Shown here piece by piece: positions 34,855 through 42,847 of a stretch of 64,000 bases of DNA. This DNA comes from an uncultured Dehalococcoidia bacterium (lineage in GTDB: Bacteria; Chloroflexota; Dehalococcoidia; Lucifugimonadales; UBA3495): NCBI GenBank assembly GCA_951812535.1, contig CATOSK010000008.1, positions 1 to 64,000 on the forward strand, written 5' to 3'. Every line of letters starts with the position of its first letter. Within the stretch, counting starts at the first letter, position 1. Both the position numbers and the translations under genes were made by a program. The notes under the pieces were generated by a model, which searched no databases, was not told the origin of the DNA, and was given only the letters and a program-made list of their open reading frames with translations.

Positions 34855-37326
34855 TCACTCGAAGCTGGTTATCAGGTCATCCCGGGTCAACAGGAGCGTC
34901 GACCCCACCCGGTTAAGGGCAGCCAGGGCCCTGTCGCGCGCCTCGGGGGTAATCTGGTCCGGTTCCGCCTCCAGGTAGGCGACGATGGTCTGGTCGGCAG
35001 ACGGGTCCGCATTGAAGACTTCAGGCTGGATGGACTGGTAGAACGCCAGGGCTTCCACCTGGTGGGTTCCCGGGTCCTTACCTTCCTGCACGTCATTCAG
35101 CGAGATGCCGATATACCTGACCGTGGCCAGGTAGAAGATGGCATTGAAGCGCGAGAAGACTTCCTGGGCGGCAGCGTCACAAGCCGCTCGGTCGCTTCTG
35201 TCGGCAGCCCGACGCACCCGCTCGAACGCTTGGCGTAGGGGGATGTCGAGAGTGCCTTCCCGGCCGAAGTTGCCTTCCCGGCTGCGTGCCAGGGACGACA
35301 GCGAGTTGGGGTAATCGCCACCCTCTGCCAGGCCTACATAGATGGCCCAGCCCTCATCAACGTCGCCCGAGTCCAGATCTGCGCAGCCGCCAATCACATA
35401 GTGCTTGGACCAATGATAGAGAATGCTCAGGATGCCCTTGTTGATGGCCTGGCGCTTCTGGGCATCCGTGTAATCCTCCGCTTCCCCTCGCCCGCGGACC
35501 ACGTTTTCGATGCGGTCGTCGAGGAAGGTGTCGGAGCCGTAGAACTGGGCGGCCAGGGGGTATTCCTTGGCCCGCTCGGGGTCGATGGCAAAGTAACGGA
35601 GGCTCTTGCTCCGGACGCCCAGGCGGGTGTGATGTCCAACCTCGTACAGCAGCCAGATATCGCCCGCCGGGAAGGGCTTGCCCTCCTTGATGACGTTGGT
35701 CAGTTTGGCAATCTCCTGGTAGTCCGAGGGAATCTTCTGGTAATGCTCCCGGTTGGTCGTGGGATAGTAGTAGCCGTCGGACGCGCTGGGCTCCCGGAGA
35801 TTGCTCTCGTATCGGAGGCCCACCGGGACGAACCGACTGTTGGAGAGGTCTATTGGGTTGGTGTGGGCAGTCAGGCCGCTGCCAGGCCCGTCTCCGGTAT
35901 CGTCAGTGTACTCGGTGAGCAGATCGCTTCGCTGCAGCAAGAGCGCCGATGCCGTCCCGTTGAGCGCGGCCAGGGCCGCGTCGCGCCTCGCGCTTGTAAT
36001 CTGGCTGCCTTCAGCCGTGAGGTAAGCCGTGATGGTCTCGTTGGCAGCCGGGTCGGCATTGGCCACTTCGGGCTGTATGGACTGGTAGAAGGCCAGGGCC
36101 TCCACCTGGTGTGTACCCAATGCGTCGCGGTCGCCGGACTGGGCGTCATCCAGTACCCGGCCGATGTATCGGACGGTGGCCAGGTAGAACATGGCGTTGT
36201 AGCGCGAGAAGACTTCCTGGGCGGCAGCGTCACAAGCCGCCCGGTCTCCGTTTTCGGCGGCCTGGCGCACCCGCTCGAAGGCCTGGCGTAGGGGGATGTC
36301 GAGAGTGCCTTCCCGGCCGAAGTTGCCTTCCCGGCTGCGTGCCAGGGCTGACAGCGAGTTGGGGTAATCCCCGTTGACCGGCAGGCCAACATAGATGGCC
36401 CAGCCCTCATCAACGTCGCCCGAGTCCAGATCGGCACAGCCGCCAATCACATAGTGCTTGGACCAGTGATAGAGGATCCTCAGGATGCCTTTGTTGATGG
36501 CCTGGCGCTTCTGGGCATCGGTGTAATCCTCTGCGTCCCCTCGCCCCCGTACGACGTTCTCGATGCGATCGTCGAGGAAGGTGTCGGAGCCGTAGAACTG
36601 GGCCGCCAGGGGGTATTCCTTGGCCCGCTCGGGGTCGACGGCGAAGCTCCGGAGCGACTTGCTGCGGACGCCCAATCGGGTGTGCAGTCCGGCCTCGTAC
36701 AGCAGCCAGATCTCGCCCGCCGGGAAGGGCTTGCCCTCCTTGATGACGTTGGTCAGTTTGGCAATCTCCTGGTAGTCCGAGGGAATCTTCTGGTAATGCT
36801 CCCGGTTGGTGGTGGGATAGTAGTAGCCGTCGGGCGCGCTGGGCTCCCGGAGATTGGTCTCGTACCGGAGGCCGGTAGGAATCAACAGTCCTCCCTCTGC
36901 CACCATGCCGTACGCCGCTGTGACGGTCCCGGTGCCACTGCCACTGCCGGTGCCGGTGCCAGTCCCGGTGCCACTGCCGGTGCCACCCCCGATCACCTCT
37001 ATGGTGGGACGGTCCTCACCCCGGCGCGATGCCGCCGCTGCTGCTTCCTGGGCCGCCGCTGCTGCTTCCTGGGCCGCGGCGGTTGCTCCTTGGGCCGCGG
37101 CGGTTGCTCCTTGGGCCGCGGCTGCTGCTCCTTGGGCCGCCGCTGCTGCTTCCTGGGCCGCCGCTGCTGCTTCCGCTGCTCCCGAATCTGGCGGGGCAGC
37201 CGGCGCGGCCACTGGACCCTCCTGCTGACAAGCCAGAGCCAAAGCTACAAACAAAGCAACTATCGGCCATACAACCCATAGCTTCCTGGGGTGCAGTTGC
37301 CTTCCCGTTCTATTCGGATAACGCAT
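34855..37326 (-). CDS. Lipoprotein with two tandem FEA1-like (iron-assimilation) domains
   Basis: An 823-residue lipoprotein (lipobox LALAC, C33). Residues 49-100 are seven heptads of the AAAAAQ kind, a helical stalk, followed by a Gly/Thr/Ser linker. Then come two near-identical domains of about 320 residues (each with REPSA.DGYYYPTTNREHYQ, YHWSKHYVIGG, DVDEGWAIYVGL, REGNFGREGTLD and AFYQSIQPEV). Spacing of these motifs resembles algal FEA1 and bacterial low-iron-inducible periplasmic proteins; this is my recognition, not a search. It is first in an operon with an Fe(III)-binding protein. ATG 37326 has AGGAGG eight bases upstream. The duplication and the long stalk are the odd points. Confidence 0.65.
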   Translation of the reverse strand: MRYPNRTGRQLHPRKLWVVWPIVALFVALALACQQEGPVAAPAAPPDSGAAEAAAAAQEAAAAAQGAAAAAQGATAAAQGATAAAQEAAAAAQEAAAAASRRGEDRPTIEVIGGGTGSGTGTGTGTGSGSGTGTVTAAYGMVAEGGLLIPTGLRYETNLREPSAPDGYYYPTTNREHYQKIPSDYQEIAKLTNVIKEGKPFPAGEIWLLYEAGLHTRLGVRSKSLRSFAVDPERAKEYPLAAQFYGSDTFLDDRIENVVRGRGDAEDYTDAQKRQAINKGILRILYHWSKHYVIGGCADLDSGDVDEGWAIYVGLPVNGDYPNSLSALARSREGNFGREGTLDIPLRQAFERVRQAAENGDRAACDAAAQEVFSRYNAMFYLATVRYIGRVLDDAQSGDRDALGTHQVEALAFYQSIQPEVANADPAANETITAYLTAEGSQITSARRDAALAALNGTASALLLQRSDLLTEYTDDTGDGPGSGLTAHTNPIDLSNSRFVPVGLRYESNLREPSASDGYYYPTTNREHYQKIPSDYQEIAKLTNVIKEGKPFPAGDIWLLYEVGHHTRLGVRSKSLRYFAIDPERAKEYPLAAQFYGSDTFLDDRIENVVRGRGEAEDYTDAQKRQAINKGILSILYHWSKHYVIGGCADLDSGDVDEGWAIYVGLAEGGDYPNSLSSLARSREGNFGREGTLDIPLRQAFERVRRAADRSDRAACDAAAQEVFSRFNAIFYLATVRYIGISLNDVQEGKDPGTHQVEALAFYQSIQPEVFNADPSADQTIVAYLEAEPDQITPEARDRALAALNRVGSTLLLTRDDLITSFE
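37035..37185 (-). repeat. 21-bp repeats encoding an Ala/Gln heptad stalk
   Basis: Seven units of 21 bases give EAAAAAQ-like heptads. The two outer and middle units differ slightly (Gly-Ala or Gly-Ala-Thr replacing Glu-Ala). Repeat number could change by slippage without breaking the frame. Confidence 0.75.
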
Positions 37327-37364
37327 TTCCTTGACCTCCTATGGTTTGGGGTGGCTTTAACTGG

Positions 37365-37565
37365 AACTCAGCATCTCCCGCAGCATTGTCGTCGTGCCGT
37401 CGGGAGACTTCCCCGCTGCCGCCGGTGGAGCCATCGTCAACCGCGATAACACACAGGGTGGGCAGCTCTCCTCTGGGAATTCTCGATACCGGAGAGGCAG
37501 GTTTTTCGCCTCGTGTAAGCGGAAGGCTACCGCGCAACGGCGGTTGTAGTGGCGGGTTCCACAAT
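37365..37565 (-). pseudogene. Glycosyltransferase 2 fragment
   Basis: The minus strand reads SRIPRGELPTLCVIAVDDGSTGGSGEV, which matches the start of a GT2 domain (compare SRIPRESLGDTRVIVVDDGSTDGT in the fusion protein at 22.3 kb). The preceding residues (EAKNLP) lie in another frame. Nothing follows that could be the rest of the enzyme. It is a remnant of about 65 codons upstream of the FEA1-like gene. Confidence 0.6.
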
Positions 37566-37569
37566 CTGC

Positions 37570-38183
37570 ATCCCTTGGTACGCGGTCGGGAGAGGACGAG
37601 ACATATCGTCCAGAGTTAAAGACATCAGATGTCTGCCAATTACCCCTATGTGAATAGTTCAGAAGCATTGATGTATGTCTATACAATTTGAAGATAACAC
37701 CCACCGCACGATTCCCCCCTACAGAAAAGCCCCGGCAGCAGCGACCACCAGGATAGCGGGGAGACAAAGCTGGCCCTCCAAGTGTTGCACAGCTAGCCTC
37801 GCCTGCGACCACCCCGCCGGGTATCCCGCCAGCGGCTGGGTCACTTCGAGTATCGCTAGGGAGAGTGCGATCCTGAGAAGGGAAAAACGAACCCACTCCG
37901 TAAACTGCAAAGACCGTCAGTATATGATGACTCCGTTAAGACGTACCATATATCTGTGGTACCATAGAAATTAATAACAAGGTCTTACGTTTTTTATTCG
38001 TGCATATATGGGCATTAATTATGGTGGACATATAGCATAGACAAATATGTATGTCAGCAGCCTTAACTGTCTCCTGATTGTGATGTTCCGTTAGAAAAAG
38101 TCCGGGATGAATGCGTCCAGCCCGACAGGTATGGACTTCAACCAGAGAGCCGAAATATCCCAGAGCGGAAAAGGGGGAATGCA
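37570..38183. other. AT-rich intergenic region with a perfect palindrome
   Basis: The stretch 37900-38100 is much richer in A and T than its neighbours. GTACCA-N8-TGGTAC (37943-37962) is a perfect inverted repeat. Short ORFs on both strands have no ribosome sites. It probably holds the ugd promoter; TATATG and CATAGA boxes occur, but I cannot choose one. Confidence 0.45.
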
Positions 38184-39602
38184 TTGAAGATCACGGTCAT
38201 CGGACTCGGACGACTTGGAGCTGTGGCGGCGGGTGGGCTGGCCGCCGCGGGCCACGAAGTTACGGGTCTGGACGTAGATGAAGGAAGAGTTAGGGCACTC
38301 CAGGAAGGCCGGATGCCCTTCTACGAGCCCGGCCTGGAGGATTGCGTGACTGCAGCCGCGAACCGGGGCAGCCTACGCTTTCTGCACAACGAAAGCATCA
38401 CCGAGGACCTGGCCGGCGTCGTCTTAATCACTGCAGGCACACCCGCCACGGCAAACGGCGAAGTGGATATGGGACAGGTGCGCGCCGCTTTGGCGTGGAT
38501 CAGAAGCCGGAAACCCGGGGGGCTGGTCCTGCTAATGAAGAGCACCGTGCCGCCCGGTAGTGGCGTGGAGTTTCTCCGCAAAGACTTGAAAGGGCTGGAG
38601 GTCGACTACTTCGCCAATCCCGAGTTTCTCCGGGAGGGCCGGGCGCTGCATGACTGGAGATATCCCGATCGCATCGTCCTTGGGGCTGAATCATGCGCGG
38701 GGAAGTCCATCGATACGGTCAAGAGGGTGTACTCAGGGGTCGAGTCTCCCATCCTGGTCACCGACGTAACCAGCGCAGAGATGATCAAGTACGCCAGCAA
38801 TGCCTTCCTGGCCACGCGCATATCCTTCATGAACGAGATGTCGTCCCTCTGCGATGCAGTCGGTGCGTCCATAGACGCCGTCAGCGATGCGCTGGCAATG
38901 GATGCCAGAACGGGCGCGAGGGTTTTTGCCGGGGTCGGCTATGGAGGCTCCTGCCTTCCCAAGGACATCTCCGCGCTAGGGCACCTGGCTTTCTCCCACG
39001 GGATCGACGCAGGTTTGCTCAGGGAAGTCGCAAGGGTAAACGACCGGCAGCGCCGGCTCCCGGTCGAGCGGCTGAACTCCAGATTCGGAGATGACTTGGA
39101 AGGCCTGCAAGTCGGAGTCCTGGGACTCGCCTTCAAGCCGGGCACCGATGACATCAGGGAGGCCGCATCCTTGGAATTGATCCGCCACCTCGCGGGAAGA
39201 GGAGCGAAGGTCAGGGCCTTTGACCCAAAGGCCAGCGTTCCTGCTGGCGAGGCGCTTTGGTCGGGCGTCGAATTGGTGGGCTCAGTTGATGAGGTGGCAG
39301 ATGGCGCTCAGGCGTTGGTACTGATCACCGAGTGGCCGGAGATCGTAGGCGCCGACTGGGAAGGGATCGCCGCACAAATGCTTCCGCCGAGGTTCCTGTT
39401 CGACGGCAGGAATGCCCTCAGCGCCCGGCGCATGGCCTGCCTTGGGTTTGAGTACGCAGGGGTGGGCCGGGGTCACATCTTCCAGCCGGACATTGCCCGT
39501 ACCGATGAGGACGATACTGCAAGGACCCCGCCTCTGGAGGCAAGAGTCACCAGTTCCATTCCATGGCCGGCGGGACATCAGGGCGAGTTCCGATATGTTT
39601 AG
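38184..39602 (+). CDS. ugd: UDP-glucose 6-dehydrogenase
   Basis: A 472-residue NAD-dependent enzyme that makes UDP-glucuronate from UDP-glucose. The N-terminal Rossmann fold starts KITVIGLGRLG, the central dimer domain has YASNAFLATRISFMNEM, and the catalytic Cys257 is in GYGGSCLPKD. The C-terminal UDP-binding domain has LGLAFKPGTDDIREAAS. The start is TTG 38184, after AAGGGGGA; the earlier ATG is out of frame. About 30 extra residues follow the domain. It would feed the epimerase at 17.7 kb and envelope polysaccharide. It stands alone. Confidence 0.93.
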   Translation: MKITVIGLGRLGAVAAGGLAAAGHEVTGLDVDEGRVRALQEGRMPFYEPGLEDCVTAAANRGSLRFLHNESITEDLAGVVLITAGTPATANGEVDMGQVRAALAWIRSRKPGGLVLLMKSTVPPGSGVEFLRKDLKGLEVDYFANPEFLREGRALHDWRYPDRIVLGAESCAGKSIDTVKRVYSGVESPILVTDVTSAEMIKYASNAFLATRISFMNEMSSLCDAVGASIDAVSDALAMDARTGARVFAGVGYGGSCLPKDISALGHLAFSHGIDAGLLREVARVNDRQRRLPVERLNSRFGDDLEGLQVGVLGLAFKPGTDDIREAASLELIRHLAGRGAKVRAFDPKASVPAGEALWSGVELVGSVDEVADGAQALVLITEWPEIVGADWEGIAAQMLPPRFLFDGRNALSARRMACLGFEYAGVGRGHIFQPDIARTDEDDTARTPPLEARVTSSIPWPAGHQGEFRYV

Positions 39603-39607
39603 CGCTT

Positions 39608-39623
39608 CGACCCCACCGGGTCG
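39608..39623 (+). terminator. Short hairpin after ugd
   Basis: CGACCC-CACC-GGGTCG right after the stop codon; an alternative longer pairing uses GTCGGG and CCCGAC a little downstream. No T-tract. Confidence 0.4.
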
Positions 39624-40040
39624 GGATGACTAACCATGAACCCGACCGCTCCGAACGTCTGGGGGAGCGTTCCTGCTCTTCACAGCGGCGGCCATGATGG
39701 AGATGGTCTTGACGCCGAAGGTGACGAGGTCCCGTTTCACGTGGAATTTAGTGAGGATGTGTACGTTGCCAGATACGTCGTCAATTCCGAGTTCGCGTTC
39801 GGGGGGGACGTCGCATTCCGCCTTTGTTGCAACCAAACCTCGACCGGGTAGGGCAGTCGGCAGAGGTCGCGTATGGGGTCCCCTCCCACCACTGCAAGAA
39901 TGTTAGAGCCTTCGGTAGGGGCAGGATCTACAGCCGACGACTCCTTAACCGATATGGGTGATGACGAAGGAGAGGATGTACAAGTTTGCTTCTTCATTCC
40001 CAGCGAGAGCGACCTGAAGGGAGTTGACTTCTTAAGGCTG
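39624..40040. other. Unassigned stretch, possible gene relic
   Basis: One minus-strand frame (39630-39836) reads like protein: ECDVPPERELGIDDVSGNVH then VKRDLVTFGVKTISIMAAAV. It has no start signal, and upstream sense would need a frame change. I cannot name a family. Confidence 0.3.
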
Positions 40041-40876
40041 GGCTTTGCGCAATTCAAGCGGCGTAAGCAAGGGAATCGACCATTCGGTTGTAAAGAGCGG
40101 CGGGGAGTTCCAGCGTATCGGTGCAGGCTGCGGACAGTGAAAAACCCTCCGATGACAGCCACAGATGCCGTCGCACCAGGGCGATGGCATCCACGAAGGT
40201 CGGCGACGGCTTGTCGTACCAGGCCGCGGTGCGCTGGGTGATGGGATGACGTTTCTGCAAGGCGTGGGCGGCCAGGGTGGTCCAGGAGAAGAGGCCCAGC
40301 AGTGCCCAATGGCGTCCCGCCCAAGGGACATGGCCCAACCACATCAGGGAGATCCAGATCAGGGAGATCCAGCGCAGACCACTGGCCTTGACCAGTTGGT
40401 GTCGGCTGGAGCGCACCGCGTCCCGGTAGATGCCTCGGGCCCTTATCCTGGCCCCGCGACGCCGCTCCAGGGTCTCGTCGATGCCGAAGACCAAGGGACC
40501 GTCGCCGCGATCCAAGTCGCGATCCAAGTACTGTAGCAGCAGCAAGAGCAAGATGCGTGCGGCCTCACGGGGCGACCACACCGCCCTATTGAGCACCTCG
40601 TGGTAGCGGGCGTAGTCGTCCTGGTCGCTGCGTCCTGGTCGCTGCGTCCCATGACGCGGAGCGCCGCGGCCACGGTGCGCTGGCCCGTGGCCAGGATCGC
40701 ACCCACCATCAGCAGTTGGGCTTTCTGCCAAGTCGGGTTGGTGAACAGCCTTGCGAAGGGGGCGAGTATCGGTACAATGGCATCGGGCAGGGTAAGCATG
40801 GCTGGGCCTTTAGTGAGATTTGGGTCAGGCCAGCTTACCCTGTCTTTATACTTTTTCTAAATTTTGCGCAAAGTCC
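40041..40876 (-). mobile_element. Internally deleted IS element with CTTTGCGCAA ends
   Basis: GGCTTTGCGCAA at 40041-40052 and its near-complement TTGCGCAAAGTCC at 40864-40876 are the terminal inverted repeats. Between them is a shortened transposase gene. At 836 bp it is about half the size expected for the family. Confidence 0.7.
40054..40799 (-). pseudogene. Transposase gene with internal deletion and three short tandem duplications
   Basis: Starting at ATG 40799 (MLTLPDAIVPILAPFARLFT) the N-terminal half is clear: QKAQLLMVGAILATGQRTVA, then GRSDQD. A 14-base duplication (40621-40634 and 40635-40648) then shifts the frame. The new frame continues DDYARYHEVLNRAVWSPREA, VFGIDETLERRRG (first Asp) and WISLMWLGHVPWAGRHWAL, then jumps directly to the C-terminal WYDKPSPTFVDAIALVRR, so the middle of the catalytic domain is gone. 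Two more in-frame duplications are visible: 12 bases giving LDRDLDRG and 15 bases giving ISLIWISL. It is a DDE transposase of the IS701/IS4-like supergroup. It is dead. Confidence 0.75.
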
Positions 40877-40879
40877 AGC

Positions 40880-40970
40880 TAAGCACCTCGGCATTGCCCC
40901 AGTACGGCGCGGGCACCCCGCCTACGAGTTCATGAACGACGCCGACGGGAATGGCATTGTCTGTGAATAG
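40880..40970 (+). pseudogene. Excalibur calcium-binding domain remnant, copy A
   Basis: The frame ending at 40970 reads HLGIAPVRRGHPAYEFMNDA then DGNGIVCE and stop, the C-terminus of an Excalibur domain (DxDxDGxxCE). The gene's front is missing, cut by the transposase remnant. A sister copy is at 55.85-56.07 kb. Confidence 0.6.
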
Positions 40971-41184
40971 AAAGTCGGCGCAAAGCCAATCCTCTCGCAG
41001 TTCCGGACCAAGGCCTATGATCCCGCCGCCAATGAAACACCAGACGGCGGCACGTCCATCCGAAGCTGATCGTGTAAAATCCTTGTGAAGTCAAGGCCTT
41101 TTATTCACGATCCTCAGTTTCTGGAAACGCTCCCAACGGGGGACCAGAGTGGGAGTCCCCTTTAGAAAGGAGATGATTCCCCCG

Positions 41185-42813
41185 ATGGGAAATGACCCGA
41201 ACCGAAACCCTGCATCAACAACACGACGGGCCTTCGTCTGGACCATCGGGGGATGCGTCGCACTAGTAGCAGCCATAGGGGCGGTCTATGCGCTGACCGC
41301 CCCTCCCACACCGGTTGAAGCCGCGGAACAGTACATCGAGGACAACTACGACGCAGTAGCCGAGTCAGTGGTTGATGCGGCCTTCCCCGACAACTCCCTG
41401 ACAGCAGAGATCATCGGAGAGGTGGCCGAGTCCATCGCTGAGCAAGGCCTCCCCTACCGGTGTGATGCCACTTCCGAGACCGGAACCACAGTTGAAGCGC
41501 GGTGCGACCTTTTCTTTTCCCTGGACCGACCGCTGGAACTCCGGATAGAAGCTCCGTTCCTGGTCAGCGTGAGGACGACCGACCGGGACCTCTTCGGCAG
41601 GACCAATCCCGTAGTTCAGGACTCAGAGCCCCTTACCAGTGAGATAGCGGTCAACGGCGTGGCTCTGGACATGTTCACGGAAGCCGGGGGCAAGGTCGGG
41701 GAGATCGGGGGAACCCTCAACAATCTTGGGTCCCAGGTCGATGAGGCCAAGGACATCCTTGGCATTGGAGGGGAAAAGAAGGACACCGCACTGCTCCAAA
41801 ATGATGCGGGAACCGGTGATTCCCCTCCGATGGAGGCGCCCGGTCAGCCCACTTTTGGCGATCAGATCTCCGGCACCATTCGGGAAGAAGACGAGCACCG
41901 CCGCAGGTGCCGCTTCTGGGCCATGAACAACCTTCAGCCCGTCGTCTACCAGGAGTTCGCCAGGCTGGAACCAGAGAACATGGATGACCTGGATCGCTTC
42001 CTGTGGAGATCCATCCTTCACACCAACGAATCTCTCGGCGCCTACGATGGTGACGATGTTCGCGGCGATGACATCCCGGCCCTGCAGGCGGGAGTCCCGG
42101 GGATCTACTGCCGGGATTACTGGGCGGAACCCCTGGACGCCGGAAACGTCGACCTCCGGAACCACGGATTCGAGAGCCAGTGCCGCCGGCGCTTGGAGGA
42201 ACGCATCATAAACCGGTACTACTACCTCACCGACGCCGTTAATTCCCGGGAGGACGACGACCTGGTGTTCAACACACCGAACCAGTACGTCAGGATCCTC
42301 CAGTGGCTGGACATCAGCGGGAAGGAACTTCTGGAATCTGGCAACGCCTCCTACATGATCCTCCAGGAGCAGAGCCGCTACCCCTACGCTCACATTGGGG
42401 ACCACATTCCCAACGAGGATTTCGTGCGTGACTACACGCAGGAATGGGAAAGCAGGCCCGACCTGGACTGGCTCGGGATAGTCTCCTCCGCTGGCCTGAG
42501 CGACAACTCCTCCGGGCTCCTGGAGTGTCATCTCTACCACCCCCAGGTCTTCTACGGGTACTGGATCCCCTTCGATCCCGACCGGGTTCCTGACTACGGA
42601 GAGGAAGGGGAGATGGAACCTGCCAAATTCGACCCCTCGACAATGCCCATCTTCCTGCCGAGGACCGTCGACGAAGACCGGGTCAGGGCAGGGTACCCCC
42701 TGGGGAAGCGCGGAGACCGGTACCACCTGTGCCGGGGGGAAAGCGAGGCCGAGGAGGCGGGATATTACTACGTCGACCACCCCGCCGGAGCCTACTGCGA
42801 GAGGATCCAGTGA
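41185..42813 (+). CDS. Membrane-anchored extracytoplasmic protein of unknown function
   Basis: A 542-residue protein. After a basic start (MGNDPNRNPASTTRRAF) one membrane segment (VWTIGGCVALVAAIGAVYAL) anchors it, with the rest outside. Residues 50-170 look like a small alpha/beta domain with a Cys pair (YRCDATSE...EARCDLF) similar in style to DUF4333. The rest is rich in Asp, Glu, Tyr and Cys (IYCRDYW, ESQCRRRLEER, GLLECHLYHP, YHLCRGES, GAYCERIQ), suggesting several disulfides. I do not recognise that part. AAAGGAG lies 12 bases before ATG 41185; ATG 41173 is too close to it. It sits 34 bases before a secreted peptidase gene on the same strand, likely one operon. Confidence 0.65.
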   Translation: MGNDPNRNPASTTRRAFVWTIGGCVALVAAIGAVYALTAPPTPVEAAEQYIEDNYDAVAESVVDAAFPDNSLTAEIIGEVAESIAEQGLPYRCDATSETGTTVEARCDLFFSLDRPLELRIEAPFLVSVRTTDRDLFGRTNPVVQDSEPLTSEIAVNGVALDMFTEAGGKVGEIGGTLNNLGSQVDEAKDILGIGGEKKDTALLQNDAGTGDSPPMEAPGQPTFGDQISGTIREEDEHRRRCRFWAMNNLQPVVYQEFARLEPENMDDLDRFLWRSILHTNESLGAYDGDDVRGDDIPALQAGVPGIYCRDYWAEPLDAGNVDLRNHGFESQCRRRLEERIINRYYYLTDAVNSREDDDLVFNTPNQYVRILQWLDISGKELLESGNASYMILQEQSRYPYAHIGDHIPNEDFVRDYTQEWESRPDLDWLGIVSSAGLSDNSSGLLECHLYHPQVFYGYWIPFDPDRVPDYGEEGEMEPAKFDPSTMPIFLPRTVDEDRVRAGYPLGKRGDRYHLCRGESEAEEAGYYYVDHPAGAYCERIQ

Positions 42814-42847
42814 CCCTGAACGGGTCAGGAACGGCTGGAGTATTGGG

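Noticed and set aside
37936..38184. 82-codon minus-strand ORF upstream of ugd
   Set aside because: It fills the AT-rich control region, has no ribosome site and no homology pattern.
39636..39851. Small plus-strand ORF after ugd
   Set aside because: No ribosome site and no recognisable motif; the opposite strand looks slightly more protein-like.
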